DNA from: Saprospiraceae bacterium
GTDB taxonomy: Bacteria; Bacteroidota; Bacteroidia; Chitinophagales; Saprospiraceae
DNA: 64,000 nucleotides
Direction: 5' to 3'
Assembly: GCA_020628475.1 (NCBI GenBank)
Contig: JAHDFB010000001.1
Coordinates: forward strand, 62,001-126,000
Made by a program: the position numbers and the translations under genes. Shown here in pieces: positions 1 to 9,942 of the stretch. Position 1 is the first letter of the stretch; each line of letters begins with the position of its first letter. The notes beneath the pieces were generated by a model, which searched no databases, had not been told where the DNA came from, and saw nothing but the letters and a program-made list of their open reading frames with translations.

Positions 1-1
1 T

Positions 2-850
2 TTTTGTTGTTACACAGAACTCCTTGCTCAAAATCCAAGCTTTAGCCCTTTCGAAGGAAATATATACGTATTACCCAATAAAGAATTGGAAATGGGGCAT
101 GGTCCGCATATTTATGACGATTCAATTATAGGTCAAGTAAGATTCGAGGAATTGAATTTTGAATCTAGAAATTTTAATCTTGGTTTACCGGGCGTTCCTA
201 TCAAGGATGCCTTTGGATTGGTTCTATTTTCCACACTGTCGATTGAACAAGATGGATGCTATCTTTTCGCACTGAATTCTGATGATGGCTCCAAACTTTG
301 GATAGATCAACATTTATTATTGAATAATGACCGTCCCCATAAAATGAGGCTCAAGATCGATACCTTGTGGTTGAAAAGAGGGAAATATCCCGTAAAACTG
401 TGGTATTATAACGCATATCCTGAGCGATTAGGTTTGGAGTTGAAATCCAAAATGCTTCCCGACAGCTTAACTTGTCATTCAACCGAACAATTAAGGAGCG
501 TTTCCGAGCACATTCAAGGTGATATACTATTTGATTTCGATGACATATCCATCAAAAAGGAAGCCTATAGCTACTTGGATAGTCTGGTGTTCATATATGG
601 TCAGGAAAGATTTGATTCAGTACATATCATTGGTCACACAGATTCTATAGGCTCAGAATTTTATAATCAACAATTATCTTTACGAAGGGCGCATGCAATT
701 CGTACTTATTTAATGGAAAAGTATGTTAATCTACCATGGAAGATCAAAATTAGTGGTGCAGGAGAGCGACAACCAGTGAAGAACAATACTTCTAAAGAGA
801 ATCGAAGCCAAAATCGCCGGGTAGAAATCATTTTCTCAAAAACAAAATGA
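2..850 (+). CDS. PA14/OmpA-like outer-membrane protein, 5' truncated
   Basis: The ORF track begins this gene at a TTG (86), but the frame is open to base 2. The extra residues read FCCYTELLAQ followed by NPSFSPFEG, which looks like the end of a signal peptide with cleavage after LAQ. The true start is therefore left of the window. The middle part (FALNSDDGSKLWIDQ...) resembles a PA14 carbohydrate/ligand-binding domain. The C-terminal ~110 residues form an OmpA-family peptidoglycan-binding domain, with IIGHTDSIGSEFYNQQLSLRRA as the core motif and NRRVEI near the end. The likely role is an envelope protein anchored to peptidoglycan with a ligand-binding head. The ligand cannot be told from sequence. 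Confidence 0.8.
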   Translation, partial: FCCYTELLAQNPSFSPFEGNIYVLPNKELEMGHGPHIYDDSIIGQVRFEELNFESRNFNLGLPGVPIKDAFGLVLFSTLSIEQDGCYLFALNSDDGSKLWIDQHLLLNNDRPHKMRLKIDTLWLKRGKYPVKLWYYNAYPERLGLELKSKMLPDSLTCHSTEQLRSVSEHIQGDILFDFDDISIKKEAYSYLDSLVFIYGQERFDSVHIIGHTDSIGSEFYNQQLSLRRAHAIRTYLMEKYVNLPWKIKISGAGERQPVKNNTSKENRSQNRRVEIIFSKTK

Positions 851-942
851 TCCTAAAAAAATACCTGTTCATTTTTCGTTTGTCCGTTCTTTATAATCTT
901 CGCTATTTTACAATTAAATTGACGGTACTCTAAGAAGAAAAG

Positions 943-1989
943 ATGGAAATTAAAGATGTTCAGAAAATTGAAGAATATTATCAAGCTTTAGTAGCTCGCG
1001 ACCAAAGCTATGTGGGAATATTTTTTGTTGGGGTTAAAACCACATCTATTTTCTGCATCGCTAGCTGTAGAGCACGGAAACCAAAGTTCGAAAACACGGT
1101 CTTTTATACAGATTTTAAAGATGCCTTGGATCACGGATTTCGACCTTGCAAAATCTGCAAGCCAACCGAACATGCCCATCAAGCTCCTGAGTTTGTTGAG
1201 TCCGCGATAAAAATGGTCACCGAAAATCCGAAGCAGAAAATTAAGGATTATCAACTCAGACAAGCGGGGATAAGTCCAGAAAAATTGAGGCGCTGGTTCA
1301 ATAAGCACTATGGTATGACCTTTCAATCTTTCCAGAGGATGTATCGTATAAATAATGCCTATACGGAGCTAAAAAATGGAAAGAATACCGCGGAATCGGC
1401 TTATGGTGTAGGTTATGAATCATTAAGTGGCTTTGCTTATACCTTCAAAAAACTATTGGGACAGGCTCCACATCGTATGGAGCATGAGCCAATCAAAATT
1501 CAACGCCTTACAACACCGCTCGGTCCCATGTTTGTGTGTGCTACTGAAAAAGGAATATGCCTGTTGGAATTCGTTGATCGTCGAATGCTAGAAAGTGAGT
1601 TTCAAGATCTTCAGAAACGCCTCCATCGCTCGATCATCATTGGAGAAAATGAACATATTATACAACTTAAAAAGGAATTGAAACAATATTTTGAAGGGCA
1701 ACGATCAGAATTTGAAATATCCTTGCACTTAGTGGGTACAGCATTTCAACAATTGGTTTGGCAGGCTCTGAGAACCATTCCGGCTGGACAGACACGAAGC
1801 TATCAGGAACAGGCTCGGCTAATTCATAAACCAAATGCAGTGCGGGCTGTCGCTTCTGCGAATGGCTACAATAAGATAGCGATTATCATTCCTTGTCATC
1901 GTGTGATCGGTTCAGATGGCCAGTTGAGAGGTTATGGTGGTGGTCTGGAACGGAAAGCTTGGTTACTTCGGCATGAAGCAGCATTATAA
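943..1989 (+). CDS. ada: Ada: AraC-type regulator / methylated-DNA methyltransferase
   Basis: Three-part Ada protein (348 aa; E. coli Ada is 354). The N-terminal zinc/methyl-phosphotriester domain keeps all four cysteines at the E. coli positions (C38, C42, C69, C72; TTSIFCIASCRAR and RPCKICKP). An AraC helix-turn-helix region follows (about 85-165). The C-terminal O6-methylguanine methyltransferase has IIPCHRVIGSDGQLRGYGGGL, with acceptor Cys319. It repairs alkylated DNA, and in known Ada proteins methylation of C38 turns it into an activator of the alkylation response. It appears monocistronic; no alkA or alkB is adjacent. The ATG at 943 gives full-length homology. Confidence 0.95.
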   Translation: MEIKDVQKIEEYYQALVARDQSYVGIFFVGVKTTSIFCIASCRARKPKFENTVFYTDFKDALDHGFRPCKICKPTEHAHQAPEFVESAIKMVTENPKQKIKDYQLRQAGISPEKLRRWFNKHYGMTFQSFQRMYRINNAYTELKNGKNTAESAYGVGYESLSGFAYTFKKLLGQAPHRMEHEPIKIQRLTTPLGPMFVCATEKGICLLEFVDRRMLESEFQDLQKRLHRSIIIGENEHIIQLKKELKQYFEGQRSEFEISLHLVGTAFQQLVWQALRTIPAGQTRSYQEQARLIHKPNAVRAVASANGYNKIAIIIPCHRVIGSDGQLRGYGGGLERKAWLLRHEAAL

Positions 1990-2039
1990 ACATGTTTGAA
2001 AGGATGATTATTTCCAGGTAAATATTCTTTAAATAATAA

Positions 2040-2130
2040 GGGCGTCCGGGCGTTACGTCCATGGCTCGTTTTTCACTCGGCCTCGTTCCTCGGCTCGGCT
2101 GCACCGACCATTCCCATCACTGACGCGGGG
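2040..2130. repeat. GC-rich GGGCGT...GACGCGG intergenic element
   Basis: A sharply bounded GC-rich island in the AT-rich spacer between ada and the next gene. It opens with GGGCGTCCGGGCG and closes with ACTGACGCGGGG, so its ends (GGGCGT/ACGC) are partly inverted. It contains GC-rich half-repeats around CGGCCTCGTTCCTCGGCTCGG. No credible ORF is present. From memory, similar GGGCGT-headed islands are scattered between genes in many Bacteroidota genomes, so this is probably one copy of a dispersed repeat rather than a regulatory site for a neighbour. The rest of the 1990-2345 spacer shows nothing recognisable. Confidence 0.5.
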
Positions 2131-2345
2131 ACATCATTGGCTGTTTCATAGATTGATTTTGTCTCTTTTATTAGATTTTTTAAAATTATTTTTCCTGTAA
2201 TAAGAAGCTGTTATTCAATGTTTTGTGTTGGGTTATTGCGTGTGGTTTTAAACCTTCGTTGTCACATTTGACGAACGCAATCTTTATAAAAATGTCAGAA
2301 AAAAATATCTAACTTAATCGAGCTACGCTCATAAACAATCTTATT

Positions 2346-3695
2346 ATGAAAAATTTAAAAAACACCAATTTGATAAAAGCAATTTGTATGCTTTTTGTGG
2401 TGGCAATCTGGAATGTTTCTTGTTCAGAGGAAGCATTAAAATCAAAATGTTCTGAACTCACTTCTCCGATTACGAATTCCGTCAATATTCCCGATAGAAT
2501 GGAAAATATGTTGGAAGTGGTACGTACTTTAGACTATGTTAATAATTATGATTCCGTAGAGTCTTTTCACGCAGATCTTTATGGTGAGTCTGAAGAAGCA
2601 CTTGAAAATTTAGCTTTTGTCAAAAATGAAATGGATACCTACGAGCAAATAGGCTATAATTCTTATGTCGATAAACAACTGGACGATGAATTGATCAACG
2701 ATAATATCCACAAAGAATTTATCAATTTCGGTATGGATCTTGAAAACCTATTAGCAATGGAACCAAGCCTAGATGAATTTAAAGCATTCGTTACGACTAA
2801 AAAAGCTGAAATAAGTGGTAAAGAGTTGTGTGATTCTGAAATTAAATTGATGCAAGACTTTTATGATTTGGTACAGGGTGCAGCTCAATATTTTTACAAG
2901 CACTATACCGTTGATGGAGAAATTTCTATGAGAGGATGTGGCTTCTTTAAGAAATTAGGATGTTTTGCATTATCACTCATCGTTGCTGTTATTGGTACTG
3001 TGATTGGAATTATTATTTTCACTGGAGCGGTAGTAACTAACGGTGATAAATCAGGAACATTATCGCAGGATCAATCAGAATTTTTAGCTCTAGCATTGGG
3101 AATCTATCTTGGTTTTAATTTCTACAAGTGGTGTTGTGGTAAAGATGATGTTGAAGAGCAGGTATGTGAAGCACCAACAGGCGCGATCTTACAACCAACG
3201 ACTTGCGATGGTTTCAGATATACGATTTATGGTCCAAGTACATATGGTCTAACGGATTGGACAAATACAAATTTGGATCCAGGATCTGATCAAACTCCGA
3301 CACCATCTATCAATTTATCCGTAATTGATCCAAATGAAGATTTGGCGATATATGCAGAAATCGCTTGTTTGGAAAGTGGATCATCCGCCGTATTATATAC
3401 ATGGGATGATGAACCGGAATTTGAAGTGCCAGGCAACATCAATTTGAGCTGGGTTACCTACCCACCAAGTGCAGCACAACAAGGAAGCTGGCATCCATTA
3501 AAAGTATCTACACCGAATAGTTCTCTATTTACTTACGAATGGACCGTATCCAATAATAATGTTATCAATGGAACAGGAAATTCAGTCATGGTGAAGTTTA
3601 TCAATTCTGGATATGCAAACATAACGGTCAAAGTGACAAATACATGTACAGGACAGGTTCAAGTAATATCAGCAGGAACATTCGTGTATATCTAA
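2346..3695 (+). CDS. Putative exported lipoprotein with PKD-like C-terminus
   Basis: Not recognised as a named family (449 aa). The N-terminus is a signal sequence ending in NVSC|SEE, a weak lipobox followed by acidic residues as in surface-exposed Bacteroidota lipoproteins. Residues ~60-200 are acidic and helical. A strongly hydrophobic stretch at ~205-230 (LSLIVAVIGTVIGIIIFTGAVV) may be a membrane segment. The last ~80 residues (YEWTVSNNNVINGTG...NITVKVTNTCTG) look like an Ig/PKD-type beta-sandwich. Several cysteines in the middle could form disulfides. It stands alone, ahead of a strong terminator. An envelope location is inferred; the function is unknown. Confidence 0.65.
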   Translation: MKNLKNTNLIKAICMLFVVAIWNVSCSEEALKSKCSELTSPITNSVNIPDRMENMLEVVRTLDYVNNYDSVESFHADLYGESEEALENLAFVKNEMDTYEQIGYNSYVDKQLDDELINDNIHKEFINFGMDLENLLAMEPSLDEFKAFVTTKKAEISGKELCDSEIKLMQDFYDLVQGAAQYFYKHYTVDGEISMRGCGFFKKLGCFALSLIVAVIGTVIGIIIFTGAVVTNGDKSGTLSQDQSEFLALALGIYLGFNFYKWCCGKDDVEEQVCEAPTGAILQPTTCDGFRYTIYGPSTYGLTDWTNTNLDPGSDQTPTPSINLSVIDPNEDLAIYAEIACLESGSSAVLYTWDDEPEFEVPGNINLSWVTYPPSAAQQGSWHPLKVSTPNSSLFTYEWTVSNNNVINGTGNSVMVKFINSGYANITVKVTNTCTGQVQVISAGTFVYI

Positions 3696-3725
3696 TCGAA
3701 GGTTTCAAAAATAATTAGAGTTTTT

Positions 3726-3766
3726 CAAAAGGGTTTAACGAGTTCGTTAAGCTCTTTTGTTTTTTG
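3726..3766 (+). terminator. Rho-independent terminator
   Basis: A 16-bp stem (CAAAAGGGTTTAACGA / TCGTTAAGCTCTTTTG, two G-U pairs, very small loop) is followed by a T-rich tail. It lies 30 nt after the stop of the 2346-3695 gene. Confidence 0.85.
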
Positions 3767-3860
3767 TATCACGAGATCAAGCCCTGTAATTTGTCAGCAA
3801 CTTTCATAGAAGATATTCATTAAATAAAATACTAATATTGAGGTCTACAAATATTCAAGT

Positions 3861-4694
3861 ATGACCAAGATATTGCAGTGTATTCTTTTCGTCGTTTTAT
3901 TAATACTTATGGTAAGCTGTAAGCAGGCCCTTCAAAAAAAAGATTTGAAGGTAGATGCTCAAAAAAAATCAGATTTGCGCTTGGATCACTTCAATATTTG
4001 GGTAGAAGATCCTGAACCTGCCAAACAAGCATTGATCGACATTGGATTTTTGGCTGTACCTGATACGCTCTCTAGAATACATGAAGGGCAGGGCACGACG
4101 GGAAGGTATTTCTACTTTTTCAATGGCTATCTCGAACTGATTTTTATTCATAAGCAAGATGAATTTGATCAAAACAATCGCATGAATCCCGAGATGGATT
4201 TTGAAGAACGGGCCAATTTTGCCAAAAATAATGCCTCTCCATTCAGTATTGCCTTGAGTGTAAATGAGTATGCTGTTGAGAAAATTCCGTTCGAAAAAGT
4301 GGACTATCATCAAGATTGGATGAGCGATTATACGAGTATCTATGCTGCAAAAAACTCTAAATTAAAGTTGGGAGAACCATCGGTATTCGTTGTTTATCCT
4401 GAAATCGAAATTGATCGCTTTGAAACCGAGGCAGATTTAGTGAAAATTCCTGAAGAATATGCCATTTGGCGATCTTTTTTTAAGCATCCCAATGGTGCTC
4501 GAAAAATTAGTAAAATCCGCCTGACTTCCAATGCCGTGGACTTTCAATCAGAAACCATACAAAGCTTAAATGGTATTGATGAGCTTGAAGTCATTCTAGG
4601 AGAAGAGCATTTGATGGAATTATTTTTTGACGATCAAATTCAAGGAAAAAGCTATGATCTTCGCCCCGAAGTTCCTTTGAAGATTTATATGTAA
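3861..4694 (+). CDS. Glyoxalase/VOC-like lipoprotein
   Basis: 277 aa with a lipoprotein signal peptide (LILMVSC|KQ). The mature part starts with RLDHFNIWVEDPEPAKQALIDIGF, which is typical of the first beta-alpha-beta unit of the vicinal-oxygen-chelate (glyoxalase-like) fold. A second block (GRYFYFFNGYLELIFI) supplies the paired strand with a Glu in the usual metal-ligand position. A degenerate second half (IRLTSNAVD...LEVILGEEHLMELFFDD) suggests a duplicated module. Substrate and metal dependence are unknown, and an enzymatic role for a lipidated VOC protein is inference. It has its own spacer on both sides, so is probably a single-gene transcript. Confidence 0.65.
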   Translation: MTKILQCILFVVLLILMVSCKQALQKKDLKVDAQKKSDLRLDHFNIWVEDPEPAKQALIDIGFLAVPDTLSRIHEGQGTTGRYFYFFNGYLELIFIHKQDEFDQNNRMNPEMDFEERANFAKNNASPFSIALSVNEYAVEKIPFEKVDYHQDWMSDYTSIYAAKNSKLKLGEPSVFVVYPEIEIDRFETEADLVKIPEEYAIWRSFFKHPNGARKISKIRLTSNAVDFQSETIQSLNGIDELEVILGEEHLMELFFDDQIQGKSYDLRPEVPLKIYM

Positions 4695-4772
4695 GAATAG
4701 CCTTTTTGAATTGCTCGGATCTTTAAAGAAGCTCTGAATTTTTTCTATTTTCGATCGACTAAACTGGATATC

Positions 4773-5375
4773 ATGGATGTCATTGCTGCTTTTTATAAAA
4801 ATTATTATGAAGAGAATAAAGCCTATTTCTTGGAGTTTCAATCTGAAAAATTTGGATTGACAGAGGATAACTATTGGGATACGGTCTTAGAATCTTCGAG
4901 AACAACAATCCAAGACTTTAAATCAATTGAAAAGAGATTAGAAAAGGACATACCAGAAAGTTTTAAGCATTTTTTCATGCATGCCTACTCCATATATGCA
5001 TATTTTGATCTGAGAGGAATTTCGATTGTTGGTTCGCTAAAAACCAGTCCTTTGTCAGAACTACGAAAATACTTTTTTGAACTGGGTATTTCTGAGGAAT
5101 TAATGGCGTTAGATCTTCTTCCATTTGGAGTCTATGAAGATGAATGGTATATCTGCTTGGATTTATCTCAGGACGAAGAGCATCCTCCGATTGTTTTATT
5201 TGAAATGAGTCAATGGTATAATGGAGTGGAAGCAAAATCCCACAAGAATTGGTTTTCTAATTTTGAATCTTTTATTGCTTGTATGGCATCTTATATTGAT
5301 GGAGCTTCTACGGATGCCTTTGATACGATCGATCCAGCACATCATTTTTCAACAGCATATAACTATTGGAAATGA
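4773..5375 (+). CDS. SMI1/KNR4 (SUKH)-like protein
   Basis: 200-aa cytoplasmic protein without a signal peptide. The segment IEKRLEKDIPESFKHFFMHA matches the opening helix pattern of SMI1/KNR4 (SUKH) domains. It is followed by an LLPFG..EDEWYICLDLSQDE strand pair and an FEMSQWYNG turn, also usual in the fold. SUKH proteins are often immunity proteins against contact-dependent toxins, but many are stand-alone and of unknown role. No toxin gene is adjacent, so an immunity function is only a possibility. A second SUKH-like gene lies at 37872-38492. Confidence 0.55.
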   Translation: MDVIAAFYKNYYEENKAYFLEFQSEKFGLTEDNYWDTVLESSRTTIQDFKSIEKRLEKDIPESFKHFFMHAYSIYAYFDLRGISIVGSLKTSPLSELRKYFFELGISEELMALDLLPFGVYEDEWYICLDLSQDEEHPPIVLFEMSQWYNGVEAKSHKNWFSNFESFIACMASYIDGASTDAFDTIDPAHHFSTAYNYWK

Positions 5376-5377
5376 AA

Positions 5378-5412
5378 AAAATAGCTTTTTACTACTGTGA
5401 GCTATTTTATTG
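5378..5412 (+). terminator. Possible weak terminator
   Basis: AAAATAGCT ... AGCTATTTT gives a 9-bp stem with a 13-nt loop ending in a short T run, just after the stop of the SUKH-like gene. It is AT-rich and so weak. Confidence 0.4.
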
Positions 5413-5470
5413 TCTAGTATTCTATCGCAGAGTGCTGATCGCTTAAAAGTTTTACAGAACAGATCAATAA

Positions 5471-5580
5471 GGATCGCACCGCGGTATGGATAGAAGCGGG
5501 TTTCATTTTCGTGTAACGAAATGAATATGAGCGGATAGCCAGGTGCACTGGCTGCATAGACAGGGCAACCGCCCTAATCA
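5471..5580. repeat. REP-like GC-rich element (copy 1)
   Basis: A GC-rich island between two convergent genes, built of successive hairpins: a stem around CATTTTCGT/ACGAAATG, then AGCCAG-GTGCA-CTGGCT, then AGGGC-AACC-GCCCT. It ends GCATAG...CGCCCTAATCA, close to the end of copy 3 at 39237-39344 (GCATAG...CGCCCTTATCA). A diverged relative in opposite orientation is at 27891-28000. Its position between convergent stops fits a REP-type element that may also stop transcription. Confidence 0.5.
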
Positions 5581-5586
5581 AACAAC

Positions 5587-6324
5587 TTATCCTTCAAAAT
5601 GGAATGAAATCGTAAAGGTACGTGTCAGTAATTTATCGATGACTCGTGATTCATTCAGCTCGTTGTTGTAGGAAAGGATATTTCCAATTCCCTGTGACAT
5701 CTTGATTTCCGGACTAAGGATAAAGAAAGGGAAGAAAAATTGCATACCGGCACCGACCTCCAAGGAGAAATCATGTGGAACCACGGTCACGTCTTTCTGT
5801 CCGTCCTGTCTTCGCGCAAAACCATTGACATCGTAGGAGTATTTCATGCCAGCCACCACGAAGGCTCGTTTGTCCTTAAAAGGTGCTGATTTGTATCGAA
5901 TCAAAATGGGAATGTCGGCATATACAAATTCGATATTGTCATTCCGATAGGGGAGATCTTCCCCTGGTTTGTAATAGCTTAAGCTTCGCTCAGAAATCGA
6001 AAATCCCGCCAAGACACGGAAGTCGAAATAATGCCCCAATTTCAAATTGAAAATGCCTTGAAAGGTCAACCCAGGTTTCGAAATCGGTTGATTGATAGAG
6101 ATGGAATCATTGAGTATAAAATTACGGCTATGATTGACTGTAAAACTGGAATTGTTCACCGCTAAGGCGATTCCATAATAGAGTCCTTTATTCTTGAAAT
6201 CCAAGTAATTATAACTCTTGTCTACGGTGGATTGCCCGAAAGAAAACGAGCTAGCCAAGGCTACAAATAATACTATTTGACACCAGTGTAGACGGCGCAT
6301 ATACCCATACTTAAACTTTCCCAT
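5587..6324 (-). CDS. porT: PorT-family T9SS outer-membrane beta-barrel protein
   Basis: 245 aa, matching PorT/SprT length. A signal peptide (LFVALASSFSFGQ) precedes beta-barrel strands such as FDFRVLAGFSISERSLSYY, EFVYADIPILIRYKSAP, RAFVVAGMKYSYDV and FSLEVGAGMQFFFPFFILSPEIKMSQGIGN, which fit this family. PorT is an outer-membrane component needed for type IX secretion, and placement right after ubiE is the usual Bacteroidota arrangement. The 5' end overlaps ubiE by about 52 nt from the first ATG; an internal Met (6300) would shorten this. It fits with the T9SS-sorted proteins at 14988, 32127 and 57570. Confidence 0.85.
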   Translation of the reverse strand: MGKFKYGYMRRLHWCQIVLFVALASSFSFGQSTVDKSYNYLDFKNKGLYYGIALAVNNSSFTVNHSRNFILNDSISINQPISKPGLTFQGIFNLKLGHYFDFRVLAGFSISERSLSYYKPGEDLPYRNDNIEFVYADIPILIRYKSAPFKDKRAFVVAGMKYSYDVNGFARRQDGQKDVTVVPHDFSLEVGAGMQFFFPFFILSPEIKMSQGIGNILSYNNELNESRVIDKLLTRTFTISFHFEG

Positions 6325-7001
6325 TCATTATTTTTTAATCCAGCCTTTTCCATGTGGCTGACAAATTTATCGTAATCTGGAAAGGCCTGAACACTTTCGT
6401 ACAAATAACGATACGCTTTTGGATCTTTGGAAGTTAAACGACCAATCAACGGCAAAACGTATTTGAAGTATAAATTAAATCCAAATTTAAAAAGAAAAAA
6501 ACGAGGTTTGGTAAACTCGAGTACGACCATTTTACCACCGGGCTTGATCACACGAGACATTTCGGTCAATCCTTTATCTAGATTTTGGAAATTTCGAACT
6601 CCAAAGGCCACGATAGCTGCATCAAAGGTACCGTCTTCGAAGGGTAAGTTTTCCGAATCACCATTTAATAAAACGATCTTATCATTCAGATTTTTCTTGG
6701 TCAATTTCTTACGTCCTACTTCCAACATTTCGTCGGAAATGTCCACTCCCGTAATATGGTCAACCTCTAGCAGATTGTGAGCAGTGATGGCCAAATCACC
6801 TGTACCTGTAGCCACATCAAGTATTTTTTTAGCTTGACTAGCTTCTAACTTTTGAATGGCTTTTTTACGCCAACTACGATCGATACCTAAGGATAGAAAA
6901 TGATTTAGAAAATCGTACGCAGGTGCGATGCTGTTGAACATTTTACGTACCTGATTTTTCTTTTCACCTTCTTCGGAATATGGTTTTACGACTTTTTCCA
7001 C
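6273..7001 (-). CDS. ubiE: Demethylmenaquinone methyltransferase UbiE/MenG
   Basis: 242-aa class I SAM methyltransferase. Motif I is ILDVATGTGDLAI, the acidic-loop motif is GVDISDEMLEVGRKKL, and the family signatures NHFLSLGIDRSWRKKAI and FGVRNFQNLDKGLTEMSRVIKPGG are present. In a menaquinone-using bacterium it carries out the last methylation of menaquinone synthesis. Translation appears to begin at a GTG (7001). The only upstream signal is a TAATTTTG -7 box 16 nt away. It is followed by, and overlaps, porT. Confidence 0.93.
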   Translation of the reverse strand: MEKVVKPYSEEGEKKNQVRKMFNSIAPAYDFLNHFLSLGIDRSWRKKAIQKLEASQAKKILDVATGTGDLAITAHNLLEVDHITGVDISDEMLEVGRKKLTKKNLNDKIVLLNGDSENLPFEDGTFDAAIVAFGVRNFQNLDKGLTEMSRVIKPGGKMVVLEFTKPRFFLFKFGFNLYFKYVLPLIGRLTSKDPKAYRYLYESVQAFPDYDKFVSHMEKAGLKNNEWESLSMGICAVYTGVK

Positions 7002-7017
7002 GTATTGAAATTTTGCA

Positions 7018-7025
7018 CAAAATTA
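7018..7025 (-). promoter_or_regulatory. -7 box of ubiE-porT promoter
   Basis: The minus strand reads TAATTTTG, an exact Bacteroidota TAnnTTTG -7 element, 16 nt before the GTG start of ubiE. No clear -33 TTG was found. Confidence 0.6.
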
Positions 7026-7277
7026 GTAATGAATAAGGGATTACGCATCATAATTTTCTTAATTTATTAAAAAATTGACCGTTGCGCAATTCCATACTAC
7101 ATACAATGCTTCAACGAGCTTTTAGTTTTGAAAAGCGCTCATTTTTGACAGAAGAATGACGGCTTTTTAAGGATGTGGAAAATGCTGGCAAAAAAATCTG
7201 TTATTTTCTTGCCAAGACACTTGTAAATACTGAGAAATTAATATGGGAAAAATTCATATATAAAGGTATAAATTGAC

Positions 7278-7285
7278 TATTTTTG
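7278..7285 (+). promoter_or_regulatory. -7 box of gyrA promoter
   Basis: TATTTTTG (exact TAnnTTTG) lies 35 nt upstream of the gyrA ATG. The remainder of the 7002-7320 divergent spacer has no gene. It carries this box and the ubiE box facing away from each other. Confidence 0.6.
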
Positions 7286-7320
7286 CCGTTTATTTTAAAA
7301 TTAGTATTTATAAATTATAA

Positions 7321-9789
7321 ATGGCTGAAAATCAAAGAATAATATCGATAGATATCGAGGATGAAATGAAATCGGCATACATCGATTATTCGATGTCCGT
7401 GATCGTTTCCAGAGCGTTGCCCGATGTTCGGGATGGAATGAAACCCGTGCATCGTCGTGTATTGTATGGGATGTCGGAATTGGGATTGACGGCAAGTAAG
7501 TCACACAAGAAATCGGCGAGAATTGTTGGAGAGGTTTTAGGTAAGTATCACCCGCATGGTGATTCTTCTGTATATGACACCATGGTACGTATGGCACAAG
7601 ATTGGTCCTTGCGCTATCCTATGGTGGATGGTCAAGGGAACTTTGGGTCAATGGACGGTGATAGCCCAGCGGCCATGCGTTATACAGAGGCTCGTTTGGA
7701 GAAAATATCCGATGACATTCTTTCTGATTACAAAAAAGAAACCGTTGATTTTCAACTCAACTTTGATGATACCTTAGAAGAACCGACGGTTTTACCTACA
7801 AAGATTCCAAATCTTTTGGTGAATGGTGCTTCAGGTATTGCAGTGGGTATGGCTACCAATATGTTGCCGCATAACTTGACGGAAGTTGTAAACGGAATCA
7901 TCCGTTATGTGAAAAATAATGATATCACCATCGATGAATTGATGGAAGATATCAAAGCGCCGGATTTTCCAACAGGTGGAATCATCTATGGAACCAAAGG
8001 TGTCAAAGAAGCTTTCGAAACAGGTCGAGGAAAAGTGGTCTTACGTGGAAAGGCAGAAATAGAGACCTTGAATAATGGTCGAGAGCGTATTGTTGTTTCA
8101 GAAATTCCATTCCAAGTGAATAAGGCAAATCTAATCATGAAGATTGCCGAATTGGTGAATGATGGAAAGATCGAAGGTGTTAGCAATGTCAACGACGAAA
8201 GTGATCGTAGAGGTTTACGAATTGTCGTAGATGTGAAGCGAGATGCGATGGCGAACGTCGTATTGAGTAAGCTTTATAAGTATACACAATTACAAACATC
8301 CTACGGTGTTAACAATGTTTGCTTAGTTAATGGTCGACCACGTACTTTGAATTTAAAGGAATTGATCGCTGAATTCGTGAAATTCAGAATCGAGGTAGTA
8401 GTACGTCGTACGCAATTCGAACTGAAAAAAGCAGAAGAGCGGGCACATATCTTAGAAGGATTAATTAAGGCGATTGACAATATCGACTTAGTGATCAAAT
8501 TGATACGTAGTTCCAAGACGGTCGAAGATGCGAAAAATGCTTTGATGGCTGAATTGGATTTATCGGAGATCCAAGCGAAAGCGATCCTTGAGATGCGATT
8601 ATCCAAGTTGGTTAGTCTGGAAATGGACAAGATCAAGACGGAGTACGAAGAGTTGATGAAGTTGATCGAACGTTTGAAAGCGATTCTTGCTAGTGAAGAT
8701 TTGCAAAAGGATATCGTTATTCAAGAGTTAGAGGAGGTGCGTGAGAAGTACGGAGACGAACGAAGAACGGAGATCAGCTATGCAGATGGCGAAATTTCCA
8801 TAGAGGATATGATTCCGAATGAAGAGGTGGTGATCACGATTTCTACTTTAGGATACATCAAACGAACCCTGAGTTCGGAATATAAGACTCAAGGCCGAGG
8901 AGGTCGAGGTGCTCGTGGATCAAAAACACGGGACAAAGATTTTATCGAACATCTATTCGTTGCCAATAATCACAATTATCTATTGTTGTTTACGGAGCAA
9001 GGACGATGTTTCTGGATACGTGTGTACGAGATTCCAGAAGCTTCCAAAGGATCAACAGGTAGGGTGATTCAGAATTTGATCAATATTCCTAAGGATGATA
9101 AGGTCAAGGCATATATCAAAATCGATGATTTAACGGATCAAGATTTCATCAATGAAAATTACCTCTTGTTTGTTACCAAGAATGGTGTGATTAAGAAGAC
9201 CTTGGTAGAGCAATTCTCACGTCCGAGAACCAACGGTATTAACGCGATTACTATTCGAGAAGGAGATACTTTATTAGAAGTCTTATTGTCGAATGGAAAC
9301 AATGATGTCATTCTTGCCAGTAGAAAAGGAAAAGCGATTCGATTCAATGAGAAAAATGTACGTTCTATGGGGCGTACAGCAGCCGGAGTACGAGGTATTA
9401 CCTTGGGTGAAGATAACGAGGTTGTTGGTATGTTGAGTGTGAATCCAGAAGAAAGTATTGATGTTTTTGTGGTCGCTGAAAATGGATATGGTAAACGATC
9501 TGACTTGGATGCTTATCGTATTACGTCTAGAGGTGGTAAAGGGGTAAAAACCATGAATATTACCGATAAGACAGGCCAATTGGTGGCTATTAAGAAGGTG
9601 ACGGATGATGATGAATTAATCATTACCAATAAGTCCGGTATTGTAATTCGAATTGCGATGGCTGATTTCCGAGTAATGGGAAGAGCGACACAAGGAGTTC
9701 GAGTGATCAAGTTGAGTAAAGGTGATTCGATCGCAGATGTTGCAGTGATCAAGAGAAGTGAAGAAGAGGATCAGTCGGAAGAAGAGTAA
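7321..9789 (+). CDS. gyrA: DNA gyrase subunit A
   Basis: 822-aa GyrA. The N-terminal breakage-reunion domain has [24 protein letters not shown] and the active-site tyrosine in [10 protein letters not shown] (Tyr121). The quinolone-region residues are wild type (Ser82 and Asp86 in HGDSSVYD). The C-terminal beta-pinwheel contains a GyrA-box variant ([10 protein letters not shown]), which supports gyrase A rather than topoisomerase IV ParC. It ends with an acidic tail ([11 protein letters not shown]). It acts with GyrB, not in this window, to introduce negative supercoils. Likely transcribed alone from the TATTTTTG promoter. Confidence 0.97.
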   Translation: MAENQRIISIDIEDEMKSAYIDYSMSVIVSRALPDVRDGMKPVHRRVLYGMSELGLTASKSHKKSARIVGEVLGKYHPHGDSSVYDTMVRMAQDWSLRYPMVDGQGNFGSMDGDSPAAMRYTEARLEKISDDILSDYKKETVDFQLNFDDTLEEPTVLPTKIPNLLVNGASGIAVGMATNMLPHNLTEVVNGIIRYVKNNDITIDELMEDIKAPDFPTGGIIYGTKGVKEAFETGRGKVVLRGKAEIETLNNGRERIVVSEIPFQVNKANLIMKIAELVNDGKIEGVSNVNDESDRRGLRIVVDVKRDAMANVVLSKLYKYTQLQTSYGVNNVCLVNGRPRTLNLKELIAEFVKFRIEVVVRRTQFELKKAEERAHILEGLIKAIDNIDLVIKLIRSSKTVEDAKNALMAELDLSEIQAKAILEMRLSKLVSLEMDKIKTEYEELMKLIERLKAILASEDLQKDIVIQELEEVREKYGDERRTEISYADGEISIEDMIPNEEVVITISTLGYIKRTLSSEYKTQGRGGRGARGSKTRDKDFIEHLFVANNHNYLLLFTEQGRCFWIRVYEIPEASKGSTGRVIQNLINIPKDDKVKAYIKIDDLTDQDFINENYLLFVTKNGVIKKTLVEQFSRPRTNGINAITIREGDTLLEVLLSNGNNDVILASRKGKAIRFNEKNVRSMGRTAAGVRGITLGEDNEVVGMLSVNPEESIDVFVVAENGYGKRSDLDAYRITSRGGKGVKTMNITDKTGQLVAIKKVTDDDELIITNKSGIVIRIAMADFRVMGRATQGVRVIKLSKGDSIADVAVIKRSEEEDQSEEE

Positions 9790-9871
9790 TTGGACTAAAT
9801 ATTTTGACGGTTTCGGATCTCTTGCTAATTTTAACATTATGACAACATTTTCAGGGGAACGTAGATCGTCT

Positions 9872-9879
9872 TAGATTTG
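9872..9879 (+). promoter_or_regulatory. -7 box upstream of TPR gene
   Basis: TAGATTTG matches TAnnTTTG exactly and lies 63 nt upstream of the TPR gene ATG. No good -33 TTG is seen. Confidence 0.5.
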
Positions 9880-9942
9880 TAAATGTTTTGGGAATAGGGT
9901 TTGTTGAACCCAAAAAATTGAATTTTAAATTAATAGAATAAT

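Noticed and set aside
2040-2130. GC-rich island as a transferred gene or insertion sequence
   Set aside because: It is too short, has no ORF or transposase, and has no target-site duplication that I can see.
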